From the NCBI RefSeq assembly GCF_035271045.1, contig NZ_DATESC010000015.1:62001-126000 (forward strand): DNA of 64,000 nt. The letters run 5' to 3'. This document shows, piece after piece, positions 36,434 to 44,324 of this stretch. Both the position numbers and the translations under genes were made by a program. Numbering within the stretch: position 1 is the stretch's first letter; every line of letters begins with the position of its first letter. The stretch is from Marinospirillum sp035271045. Lineage in GTDB: Bacteria > Pseudomonadota > Gammaproteobacteria > Pseudomonadales > Halomonadaceae. The notes beneath the pieces are model-generated. The model saw only the letters and a list, made by a program, of their open reading frames with translations. It did no database searches and was not told the origin of the DNA.

Positions 36434-37201
36434 TCAATGTTTGATATCACGCCAGTATTCTTTCTTCAATAAGTAAGCAAAGAAGAAGAAGATAGCAATG
36501 AAAATCAATACTTTAGGTGCTATAGCATTAGCTTGATACTTGCTTGGTTCAGCGACATAGACCATAAAGTTAGTTAGGTCATAAACTGCCTTATCGAACT
36601 CAGCAGGTGAAAGGCTGCCCGGTGTAACTTCTTTAAAGCAATCACGCGGGTTAGCTATCTTGCCTTTTAAAGGGTCGATCGTTTCAGCACTAATGGCATT
36701 AGGGTCACAAGCTAAGCGGTTAACGCCTTGCAAATCGGCTAATACATGAGGCATACCCACGTCAGGAAACGCGGTATTATTGACACCCCAAGGCTTTTCA
36801 CTGTCTAAGTAAAAACCACGTAAGAAAGTGTAAATGTACTCAGGACTTTTTAAACGCGCCATCAAGCTTAAATCGGGTGGTGGCGTACCAAACCAAACCG
36901 TTGAATTGGCTTTAGTCATAGAGATACGCATTTGATCGTTATAAGCAGTCTGTGGGTTTAAAATTAAATTTTGCTCTATCACATCTTGAGGAATGCCTAA
37001 ATCTTCCGCCGTACGTGCAAAACGCTGGTATTCAGCTGAGTGGCAACCCATGCAATAGTTAACAAATAAACGCGCACCATTGTGTAGGGACTCAAAATTA
37101 TACAGGTCTGGAGTTATTGCATCCAGTTTTGCTGTAGGGCCTGCAGCCATTGAAAGGGCAGGCACCAGCGCAAATAAAACTGCTAGTAGTTGCTTTTTCA
37201 T
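36434..37201 (-). CDS. petC: Cytochrome c1 subunit of the bc1 complex
   Basis: Cytochrome c1 carries electrons from the Rieske protein to soluble cytochrome c. A signal peptide (MKKQLLAVLF onwards, cleavage near residue 20) is followed by a single haem site C50-M-G-C53-H54; the methionine in DVGMPHVL is the likely sixth ligand. A C-terminal transmembrane helix (about residues 228-248) anchors it. The 255-residue protein is typical of gammaproteobacteria. The start overlaps the petB stop (TAATG). Confidence 0.96.
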   Translation of the reverse strand: MKKQLLAVLFALVPALSMAAGPTAKLDAITPDLYNFESLHNGARLFVNYCMGCHSAEYQRFARTAEDLGIPQDVIEQNLILNPQTAYNDQMRISMTKANSTVWFGTPPPDLSLMARLKSPEYIYTFLRGFYLDSEKPWGVNNTAFPDVGMPHVLADLQGVNRLACDPNAISAETIDPLKGKIANPRDCFKEVTPGSLSPAEFDKAVYDLTNFMVYVAEPSKYQANAIAPKVLIFIAIFFFFAYLLKKEYWRDIKH

Positions 37202-38457
37202 TAACCTGTCACTCTGTCTGGAACTGGTTTACATTTTTCAATTCTGGTGTAAAAAGGCATCAGAATGAAAACCAAGAAGTAAATTGCAGTACAAATTTGA
37301 GCAAGTAAAGTGTAAAGCGGTGTTGAAGGCAATACACCTAACACACCCAAAACCACAAAACTAATACAGAAAAGTACTAAAGCCACTTTACTCATCCAAC
37401 CTTTGTAACGAATAGAGCGAACCGGACTACGATCTAACCACGGCAATACAAATAAAATTGCAATGGCCGCACCCATAAAGAGTACACCTAAAAATTTAGC
37501 ATCTAAACCAAAGATCGAGAAGGTAATCGCACGCAAAATTGCATAGAAAGGTGTGAAATACCAAACAGGTGCAATGTGATTAGGTGTTTTTAGCGGGTTA
37601 GCAGGTTCAAAGTTAGGCGCTTCAATAAAGTAACCACCCATTTCTGGGAAGTAAAACACAATCAAAACAAACACAAACAAGAATACTGCAACACCAACAA
37701 TGTCTTTCACAGTGTAATAAGGATGGAAAGGAATACCGTCTAAAGGTACGCCGTTTTTATCCAAGTCTTTTTTAATTTCTACGCCATCTGGGTTGTTAGA
37801 ACCCACTTCGTGCAGTGCAAGAATGTGTAGTACAACCAATGCAATGATAACGATAGGCAATGCAGCAACGTGTAGCGCAAAGAAGCGGTTTAGCGTAATA
37901 CCAGAAATCAGGTAATCACCACGAATCCACTGAGCTAAATCACCACCAATAACAGGAATGGCACCAAACAAAGAGATAATAACCTGAGCACCCCAGTAAG
38001 ACATTTGTCCCCAAGGTAGTAGGTAGCCCATAAAGGCTTCAGCCATCAATGCTAGGTAAATCGCCATACCAAAAATCCAAATTAATTCACGAGGTTTTTG
38101 GTAAGAACCGTACATCATACCGCGCAACATATGCAGGTAAACGACGATAAAGAAAGCAGAAGCACCCGTTGAGTGCATATAACGAATAAGCCAACCCATT
38201 TCAACATCACGCATGATGTATTCCATGGAAGCAAACGCACCTTCAGCAGAAGGGTTGTAGCTCATGGTTAGCCAAATGCCGGTTAAAATTTGGTTAACCA
38301 GCGCTAACAAAGCTAGCGAACCAAAGAAATACCAGAAGTTAAAGTTTTTAGGCGCATAGTATTTGCTTAGGTGATCTTCCCACATAGCAGTAGCGGGGAA
38401 ACGATCATCAATCCAACCCATAAGGCCTGGATTACCTTTGTTACGGTGACCAGCCAT
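37201..38457 (-). CDS. petB: Cytochrome b subunit of the bc1 complex
   Basis: This eight-helix membrane protein of 418 residues binds two b haems and forms the quinol sites. Haem ligands H95, H109, H196 and H211 are in place. The Qo-site motif reads PVWY at 297-300 rather than the mitochondrial PEWY; I recall this variant from other beta- and gammaproteobacteria. The gene overlaps petA and petC by TAATG junctions, so all three subunits are translated from one message. Confidence 0.97.
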   Translation of the reverse strand: MAGHRNKGNPGLMGWIDDRFPATAMWEDHLSKYYAPKNFNFWYFFGSLALLALVNQILTGIWLTMSYNPSAEGAFASMEYIMRDVEMGWLIRYMHSTGASAFFIVVYLHMLRGMMYGSYQKPRELIWIFGMAIYLALMAEAFMGYLLPWGQMSYWGAQVIISLFGAIPVIGGDLAQWIRGDYLISGITLNRFFALHVAALPIVIIALVVLHILALHEVGSNNPDGVEIKKDLDKNGVPLDGIPFHPYYTVKDIVGVAVFLFVFVLIVFYFPEMGGYFIEAPNFEPANPLKTPNHIAPVWYFTPFYAILRAITFSIFGLDAKFLGVLFMGAAIAILFVLPWLDRSPVRSIRYKGWMSKVALVLFCISFVVLGVLGVLPSTPLYTLLAQICTAIYFLVFILMPFYTRIEKCKPVPDRVTG

Positions 38458-39053
38458 TATGCATTCTCCTCATCAACACCAATAACGATTGAATAATCAT
38501 CAATGTAACTGTGGGGGGGGACTTCAAGGTTTGTTGGTGCTGGTTGGCTACGCAAAACACGACCAGACAAGTCAAAGCGTGAACCGTGGCAAGGACAAAA
38601 GAAACCACCCAACCAATCAGCACCTAAATCTGCAGGTGCAACTTCAGGACGGAAGGTAGGTGAACAACCTAAGTGCGTACAAATACCAATAACTATAGCA
38701 AACTCAGGCTTAATTGAACGCCCACGGTTTTTAGCATAGCTTGGCTGTTGACTCGTAACATCCGAGTTAGGATCCGCTAAACGACTTTCAACTGTTTCTA
38801 AATTTTTCAACATTTCAGGGGTACGACGGATAATCCAGACGGGTTTACCACGCCACTCAACCGTCATTTGCTGCCCAGCTTCTAATTTTGAAATATCAGC
38901 CCGAGACGGTGCACCTGCTGCACGCGCCTTAGCACTGGGATTCCACGAGGCAACGAAAGGTACTACAACCCCGACTGCGCCCACCGCCCCGACGACGGAT
39001 GTCGCAGCAACGAGGAAGCGTCGCCGCCCCTTGTTTACGCCATCATTACTCAT
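38457..39053 (-). CDS. petA: Rieske iron-sulfur subunit of the bc1 complex
   Basis: The protein has 198 residues. An N-terminal twin-arginine region (KGRRRFLVAAT, residues 8-18) and membrane helix (about 15-35) suggest Tat export. The [2Fe-2S] ligands are C125 and H127 (CTHLGC) and C153 and H156 (CPCHGS); C130 and C155 form the stabilising disulfide in this family. It is the first gene of petABC. ubiCA or other respiratory genes are not adjacent. Confidence 0.97.
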   Translation of the reverse strand: MSNDGVNKGRRRFLVAATSVVGAVGAVGVVVPFVASWNPSAKARAAGAPSRADISKLEAGQQMTVEWRGKPVWIIRRTPEMLKNLETVESRLADPNSDVTSQQPSYAKNRGRSIKPEFAIVIGICTHLGCSPTFRPEVAPADLGADWLGGFFCPCHGSRFDLSGRVLRSQPAPTNLEVPPHSYIDDYSIVIGVDEENA

Positions 39054-39126
39054 TTAAGGTTCTCCCCATCGACAAAACTTCATCCAAGTGATAAACGACA
39101 CCTGAACCATTTTTTAAATATGGTTA

Positions 39127-39155
39127 ATCTTAAAAAAAAGCGCTCACTAACACAA
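39127..39155 (-). promoter_or_regulatory. Candidate promoter of petABC
   Basis: On the minus strand TTGTGT (39155-39150) and TAAGAT (39132-39127) are 17 bases apart, about 74 bases before the petA ATG. The spacer is AT-rich. Confidence 0.4.
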
Positions 39156-39235
39156 GAAAGGAAACCTTATAAACACTAGTGATTTAGTGGTAGAACTTTT
39201 TTTAAAATACTTAATAAAATTTTTATTATTACAAA

Positions 39236-39269
39236 AAAAAACGCCCAACCTACAGCGGCCAGGCGTTTC
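39236..39269 (-). terminator. Terminator of rplM-rpsI
   Basis: On the minus strand AAACGCC (39268-39262 read in reverse complement) pairs with GGCGTTT (39245-39239) and is followed by a long T-run. It begins about 30 bases after the rpsI stop and insulates petABC. Confidence 0.88.
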
Positions 39270-39299
39270 TTTGGTTGGCCGTAGCCAAAACTCCGAGTC

Positions 39300-39692
39300 T
39301 TAACGCTTGGAGTATTGCGGACGCTTACGCGCTTTACGCAGACCGACCTTCTTACGTTCAACCATACGCGCATCACGGGTTACATAACCAGCAGTACGTA
39401 AAGCGGCACGTAAAGATTCATCATAATCCATTAGCGCACGGGTAATACCGTGGCGAATTGCCCCAGCCTGACCGCTTGAACCACCACCAGCAACCGTGAT
39501 AAACAAATCAAACTTAGTAACATTGTCAGTTAGCTCAAGTGGTTGCAAAACAATCATTTGTGCCGTTTCACGACAAAAATAGTCTTGCAGGCTAGAACCA
39601 TTGATAGAAATTTTACCACTGCCTGGCGTTAAGAAAACACGAGCAGTAGAGGTTTTGCGACGGCCGGTGCCGTAGTTTTGATTAGCAGACAT
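39300..39692 (-). CDS. rpsI: 30S ribosomal protein S9
   Basis: S9 is 130 residues, with the family opening YGTGRRKTSTARVFL, the centre GGGSSGQAGAIRHGI, and the basic C-terminal tail RKRPQYSKR that reaches the tRNA in the P site. It follows rplM after 12 bases, the universal pair. Confidence 0.98.
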   Translation of the reverse strand: MSANQNYGTGRRKTSTARVFLTPGSGKISINGSSLQDYFCRETAQMIVLQPLELTDNVTKFDLFITVAGGGSSGQAGAIRHGITRALMDYDESLRAALRTAGYVTRDARMVERKKVGLRKARKRPQYSKR

Positions 39693-39704
39693 GACGACCT
39701 TCCG

Positions 39705-40136
39705 TTAAATGTTCAGAGCTTGTGGTTGCTGAGCAGCGTGCGGATGTTCCGCGCCGGCGTAAACTTTTAGCTTAGCAAACATAGCACGACCTAAAGGACC
39801 TTTAGGTAACATACCTTTTACAGCACCTTCAATAACACGCTCAGGCGCATGAGCAATCAGTTTTTCAAAGGACATTTCTTTAATGCCGCCAGGGAAACCT
39901 GTGTGACGGTAGTAAATTTTACCCTTAGCTTTGTTGCCTGTTACACGTACTTTTTCAGCGTTAACGATAACTAGGTAGTCACCAGTATCAACGTGAGGTG
40001 TGTATTCAGGTTTGTGCTTACCGCGTAGGCGACGTGCTAGCTCAGTGGCTAGACGACCTAGCGTTTTATCCGTGGCGTCTACCACGAACCAATCGCGTTT
40101 AACGCTTTCTGGCTTTGCAGAAACAGTAGTCTTCAT
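39705..40136 (-). CDS. rplM: 50S ribosomal protein L13
   Basis: L13 is an early-assembly protein of the large subunit. The 143-residue protein shows WFVVDATDKTLGRLATELA near the start, YRHTGFPGGIKEMSFE and AVKGMLPKGPLGRAMF. In E. coli L13 represses its own operon through the mRNA leader; the leader here has two hairpins (see the separate entry). The leader is about 160 bases long. Confidence 0.98.
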   Translation of the reverse strand: MKTTVSAKPESVKRDWFVVDATDKTLGRLATELARRLRGKHKPEYTPHVDTGDYLVIVNAEKVRVTGNKAKGKIYYRHTGFPGGIKEMSFEKLIAHAPERVIEGAVKGMLPKGPLGRAMFAKLKVYAGAEHPHAAQQPQALNI

Positions 40137-40235
40137 TATTACTCTCTACCTTAAAGTAGCTACCTTAGTAGGATCTTCACGACTTGACGTGTCCTTAACA
40201 CTTCAGATCGCACTGATCATTACCTATTTTTATTA

Positions 40236-40292
40236 GTTACTAACAAAAGCTGCTTAGTAACGTGTTGCCTTAGATTTAACAACCTTCTAAGG
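40236..40292 (-). promoter_or_regulatory. rplM leader with two hairpins, possible L13 autoregulation site
   Basis: Two stems are visible in the 5' untranslated region: CCTTAGA (40268-40274) with TCTAAGG (40286-40292), and GTTACTAA (40236-40243) with TTAGTAAC (40254-40261). They lie between the candidate promoter and the start codon. E. coli L13 binds its own leader, so a similar role is plausible but not shown. Confidence 0.4.
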
Positions 40293-40301
40293 AGCGCGGA
40301 T

Positions 40302-40328
40302 TTTATACTATTTCCAACCCTTCGTCTA
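40302..40328 (-). promoter_or_regulatory. Candidate rplM-rpsI promoter
   Basis: TATAAA at 40307-40302 on the minus strand is preceded by TAGACG at 40328-40323 (15-base spacer, short). A GC-rich CCGCGC follows the -10, as in stringently controlled ribosomal promoters. It starts at the end of zapE. Confidence 0.4.
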
Positions 40329-41420
40329 GGGTTTATGCTCTCTGGCTAAATACTCATGCGATTGCATTTCTAGCAAACGGCTTTTAGTTCGAGCAATTTC
40401 AAAAGCTAAGTTACCACCCGTGTAAATATCATCAATAGCTTTCTCAGCAGAAATAATCACTTTCACATTTCGGTCATAAAACTCATCAATCAAATTGATA
40501 AAGCGTCGGGTTTGATCATCCTTTTCCACACCTAACTGCGGTACATCCGACAAAAGCACCGTATGGAATATTTTTGATAATTCAATGTAGTCATATTGAC
40601 TACGTGGGCCATCACAAAGCGCATCAAAATCAAACCAAGCCACACCATCGTGTAAACGCAGCGCCGTTATTTGGCGATTATTAATATTAACAGGCACATT
40701 GCACCGACCTTCTACCATTACCATGGATTCAAAACTACGGTTTAAACTTAGTGTTGCTTCAGAATCTAAAGGAAAGTGATAAATTTCTGCTTGAGTTAGG
40801 CTACGCAAACGGTAATCCACACCGCTATCAACATTCACAACGTCAGTAAATTGTTTAAGTAAATCAATCGCCGGTAAAAAACGCGAGCGCTGCAAACCAT
40901 TTAAGTAAAGGTCATCAGGCACAATATTAGAGGTTGTAACTAACACAACACCCTCGTTAAACAAAGCGTCCATTAAATTACCCAAAATCATCGCATCGGT
41001 AATGTCTTTAACAAAAAACTCATCAAGACAAAGTACACGAATTTCTGTCGCCAACTGTTTAGCCACTAATTTTAGTGGATTTGCTTGGCCATCGTATTTC
41101 CTAAGGTCAGCGTGAACACGCTGCATAAAACGGTGAAAGTGATTACGCATTTTTTGCTCAAACGGCAAGCAATCATAAAAAGTATCGACTAAATAAGTTT
41201 TACCACGCCCCACACCACCCCAAAAATACAAGCCTTTAATAATGGGTTGATTAGCCTTCTTTTTAACTAAGCGTGATAAAAAACCTTTACTTGGCACTTG
41301 CTCGATATTGACTAAATCATCGTGTAAGCGTTGCAGGTGTTCAACAGCCTGCTTTTGGGCTGGATCAGATTTAAAGTCATCCCGTTTAAGGTCTTGCAGA
41401 TAACGCTCCATAGGAGTCAT
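40326..41420 (-). CDS. zapE: Cell division ATPase ZapE (AFG1-like)
   Basis: ZapE is an AAA-type ATPase that destabilises FtsZ filaments during late division and is linked to growth under low oxygen or heat. The Walker A motif is GGVGRGKT at residues 68-75, Walker B LCLDEFFV around residue 130, and the region VDSGVDYRLR is typical of the family. It has 364 residues. The upstream region has a good promoter, and the gene diverges from zapG. Confidence 0.95.
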   Translation of the reverse strand: MTPMERYLQDLKRDDFKSDPAQKQAVEHLQRLHDDLVNIEQVPSKGFLSRLVKKKANQPIIKGLYFWGGVGRGKTYLVDTFYDCLPFEQKMRNHFHRFMQRVHADLRKYDGQANPLKLVAKQLATEIRVLCLDEFFVKDITDAMILGNLMDALFNEGVVLVTTSNIVPDDLYLNGLQRSRFLPAIDLLKQFTDVVNVDSGVDYRLRSLTQAEIYHFPLDSEATLSLNRSFESMVMVEGRCNVPVNINNRQITALRLHDGVAWFDFDALCDGPRSQYDYIELSKIFHTVLLSDVPQLGVEKDDQTRRFINLIDEFYDRNVKVIISAEKAIDDIYTGGNLAFEIARTKSRLLEMQSHEYLAREHKP

Positions 41421-41471
41421 GAATTTTTATCCTTATCATTCTAGTCAAGTGGTTAATTATAAAATTTGCCG

Positions 41472-41500
41472 ATTATACGCCTGCAACAAGCCCTAACCAA
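41472..41500 (-). promoter_or_regulatory. Candidate promoter of zapE
   Basis: On the minus strand TTGGTT (41500-41495) is followed after 17 bases by a perfect TATAAT (41477-41472), about 52 bases before the zapE ATG. Confidence 0.6.
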
Positions 41501-41543
41501 AGCCCGTAAAAGCAATTAACCTTATTAAGCTAGCTTGCAAGGC

Positions 41544-41574
41544 TTGACCTTCACTGACATCTGACCGATATAAT
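41544..41574 (+). promoter_or_regulatory. Candidate promoter of zapG
   Basis: TTGACC at 41544-41549 precedes a perfect TATAAT at 41569-41574 (19-base spacer; 17 if GATATA is used). A palindrome AAGCTAGCTT at 41527-41536 lies just upstream, between this and the zapE promoter. Confidence 0.5.
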
Positions 41575-41630
41575 GCTTAAATTAAAACGCTAGGGCGGTG
41601 CTTACTCGCCTCTTATTTAAGGAGCTACAC

Positions 41631-42164
41631 ATGAGTTTTGCTGATATCCAATGGATTTATATCCTTACATCCTTTCTTGTTGGCGGAGTCATTGGGGCTT
41701 TGCTTTATCGCTTAATGCATACAGGCGGCACACAAAGCACTAAAATCCGCCATCAGTTAACCCAGCGCGAACAAGAGCTAAGCCAAGTTCGTGAAAATCT
41801 TAACGACCATTTTTCAAGAACGGCCATCAACCTTTCTTCACTGACTAAACAACTGCAAAGTATGGAAGAACAATTAACATCAGACGCAAGCCTTTTGTGT
41901 AGTGATGAAAGTCTTATTAAGCGTTTAGCAACTCAATCGACCGATCAATCGCAACTTGCTAACCAAGAACTGGACAGCCAGAAAATTAATAGCCATCAAC
42001 CACCTAAAGACTATGCCTCAAACAAAGGCAGAGGCACGCTTGCTGAAACCTTTCAGCAAAACAGTTTTGAACCACCTAGAGACTATGCAGCCGATAAAAC
42101 TGGCGGCACTTTAGCAGAAGATTTTGGCTTAAAGCCTGAAGTGTTTGATCCAACAAAAAAATAG
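41631..42164 (+). CDS. zapG: Z-ring associated protein ZapG (YhcB, DUF1043)
   Basis: ZapG (YhcB) is an inner-membrane protein linked to cell division and envelope synthesis in E. coli. The 177-residue protein has one N-terminal transmembrane helix (about residues 7-27, with the family motif GGVIGALLYRLM), a coiled coil (about 40-90) and a disordered tail. The tail holds two copies of a 15-residue unit, PPKDYASNKGRGTLAETF and PPRDYAADKTGGTLAEDF. The ATG at 41631 follows AAGGAG; the longer frame from 41598 is rejected. Confidence 0.88.
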   Translation: MSFADIQWIYILTSFLVGGVIGALLYRLMHTGGTQSTKIRHQLTQREQELSQVRENLNDHFSRTAINLSSLTKQLQSMEEQLTSDASLLCSDESLIKRLATQSTDQSQLANQELDSQKINSHQPPKDYASNKGRGTLAETFQQNSFEPPRDYAADKTGGTLAEDFGLKPEVFDPTKK

Positions 42165-42208
42165 ATTGCAACCTTACATTAAAAAAGCAAAGTGGAAAAA
42201 AACTAAAG

Positions 42209-42258
42209 AAGCCTCTCCATTATTCGACTCAAACAAGTTAGATTCAGAGGCTTTTTTA
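42209..42258. terminator. Possible shared terminator between zapG and the nif3-like gene
   Basis: AAGCCTCT at 42209-42216 pairs with AGAGGCTT at 42246-42253 and is followed by a T-run. The loop is long (29 bases), so confidence is moderate. The genes converge here. Confidence 0.6.
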
Positions 42259-42272
42259 TTTCAAAATACAAC

Positions 42273-43031
42273 TTAAACCGGATTATGTAGGTCAATAAAC
42301 TGGCATTCTACCGACCATTGCCTAGCAATCCATTCACCCAAAGCCTTTACACCATAGCGTTCAGTGGCATGATGACCCGCTGCAAAATAATCAATGCCCA
42401 ATTCTTGTGCCGCATGAAGCGTTTGCTCGCTTACTTCACCACTAATAAAAGCATCCACACCCAATTCAGCCGCACGATAAATCCCACCTTCAGCCGAACC
42501 TGTACACCAAGCCAAGGTTTTAATCGGACGCTGATGACCGGCTAGGTGTAACGGTGACTGTCCTAATTTAGCGGCTAAATCTTTAGCCAAGGCAGCAGCC
42601 ATTAAAGGCTGGGCTAATTCGCCAACCAAACCAAGCAGCCAACTGGGGGAATCCATAATACCCGTTATTTGCCAACCCATCACTTGGGCCAACTGCTGAT
42701 TATTACCCAACACTGGGTGGGCATCTAATGGCAGGTGATAAGCAATCAAACTGATATTATGGCGCATCAATGCTGCCACTCGCTTGCCTTTTATACCCGT
42801 TAATGGCGCTGCTTCACCTTTCCAAAAGTAGCCATGATGCACTAATAAAGCATCGGCTTTGCAGGCAATGGCTTGGTCGATTAAGGCTTGTGATGCTGTA
42901 ACGCCAGTCACAATTTTATTAATGTTGCGACTGGCTTCTACCTGCAAACCATTCGGGCAATAATCTTTAAAATTGTCTACCTTTAAATGTGCATCTAATG
43001 CAGCAACCAGTTCTAATAATTCAATGGTCAT
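42273..43031 (-). CDS. Nif3-like dinuclear metal-binding protein (YbgI family)
   Basis: The 252-residue protein contains the paired-histidine metal motifs of the Nif3/DUF34 family: LLVHHGYFWKGE (about residue 64) and YFAAGHHATERYGVKALGEW near the C-terminus. E. coli YbgI has a two-metal site inside a ring-shaped hexamer. The biological substrate is unknown; a GTP cyclohydrolase I type 2 annotation is common but unproven. It diverges from algW, its neighbour in Pseudomonas also. Confidence 0.92.
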   Translation of the reverse strand: MTIELLELVAALDAHLKVDNFKDYCPNGLQVEASRNINKIVTGVTASQALIDQAIACKADALLVHHGYFWKGEAAPLTGIKGKRVAALMRHNISLIAYHLPLDAHPVLGNNQQLAQVMGWQITGIMDSPSWLLGLVGELAQPLMAAALAKDLAAKLGQSPLHLAGHQRPIKTLAWCTGSAEGGIYRAAELGVDAFISGEVSEQTLHAAQELGIDYFAAGHHATERYGVKALGEWIARQWSVECQFIDLHNPV

Positions 43032-43147
43032 ATTGGCTCCAAAATATAAGTAATAATTAGCGATTTAAACGCTAAGTTAATTCAGTAAACACCTAGGCTC
43101 TAGTGTAAAATCCATCCACTTTAGCCTTACCGGAGTTATATTAAGCC

Positions 43148-44305
43148 ATGCGATTCTTAAAGCCCCAATTGATTTGGCCACTGGTTAGCGGCCTACTATT
43201 TGCTGCTTTATTACTAAAAACCTTTCCTAGCCTAACCGGTCAACCCACATCCAGCCCAGCTTTGGCCGAAATTCATGCTGGCGAGCCTTTATTAGTAGCA
43301 CGGCAAGAAGGGCCCGTGTCTTATGCTTCTGCTGTTCGTATGGCAGCACCGGCTGTGGTGAATATTTACACAACAACCCTGATAGAACAACCAACTAACC
43401 CTTTTATGAACGACCCATTTTTTCGACATTTTTTTGGGCAAGAAAACCAAACCAGTCAAAAACGTATGCAGTCTAGTTTAGGCTCTGGCGTACTGGTTAA
43501 CAGCGAAGGCTACATTCTTACCAATCATCACGTTGTACACAATGCCGATGAAATTAGAGTGGCGCTGCGTGATGGACGAGAAACGTTTGCACGCATTATT
43601 GGCAGCGACCCTGAATCAGACTTAGCCGTATTAAAAATTGAACTTGATAACCTGCCAATGATTTCATTGGCCTCGTCCGATACCTTAGAAGTGGGCGATG
43701 TAGTTTTAGCAATCGGCAATCCATTTGGCGTTGGGCAAACCGTTACGCAAGGCATTGTTAGTGCTTTGGGGCGAAACAGCCTTGGCTTAAATACTTACGA
43801 AGACTTTATTCAAACCGATGCAGCCATTAACCCGGGTAATTCGGGCGGTGCGCTAGTCAACCCTTACGGTCAACTGCTAGGCATTAACACGGCTATTTTT
43901 ACTCGCTCAGGTGGTTCGCAAGGCATAGGATTTGCTATTCCATCGAATCTAGCTAAACAAATTATGTTGGATTTAATTAACGAAGGTTTTGTAGTACGCG
44001 GCTGGATGGGCATTGAAGTGCAAGAAATCACTGCAATTTTAGCTCAATCATTGCAGTTAAATACCACGCAAGGTGTTTTGGTGGCCGGTTTATTACGCCA
44101 AGGCCCTGCGGATAAAGCAGGTTTGCAGCCAGGCGATGTCATCACAAAAATCAACCAATACAACGTAAATGGAGCACGCGCCACCATTAACTACATTGCA
44201 GGACTCAAGCCAAACAGTAAAATTGAACTGGCTATCATTCGAGCAGGACAACAAAAAACCTTAACAGCAGTCATAGGCCAGCGTCCTGCCAGCCCTAAAA
44301 ACTAA
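43148..44305 (+). CDS. algW: Periplasmic serine protease AlgW/DegS family
   Basis: The protein is an S1C protease with an N-terminal membrane anchor (about residues 5-27), a trypsin-like domain with catalytic triad H128 (TNHHVV), D158 (SDLAVLKIE) and S232 (NPGNSGGALV), and a single PDZ domain (about 285-375). One PDZ rather than two points to DegS/AlgW, which cuts the anti-sigma factor RseA/MucA in envelope stress, not DegP. The 385-residue length and place next to hisD and a Nif3-like gene match Pseudomonas algW. rseA/mucA is not in the window. Confidence 0.9.
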   Translation: MRFLKPQLIWPLVSGLLFAALLLKTFPSLTGQPTSSPALAEIHAGEPLLVARQEGPVSYASAVRMAAPAVVNIYTTTLIEQPTNPFMNDPFFRHFFGQENQTSQKRMQSSLGSGVLVNSEGYILTNHHVVHNADEIRVALRDGRETFARIIGSDPESDLAVLKIELDNLPMISLASSDTLEVGDVVLAIGNPFGVGQTVTQGIVSALGRNSLGLNTYEDFIQTDAAINPGNSGGALVNPYGQLLGINTAIFTRSGGSQGIGFAIPSNLAKQIMLDLINEGFVVRGWMGIEVQEITAILAQSLQLNTTQGVLVAGLLRQGPADKAGLQPGDVITKINQYNVNGARATINYIAGLKPNSKIELAIIRAGQQKTLTAVIGQRPASPKN

Positions 44306-44324
44306 CGATTAGTCTTGCTAAACA

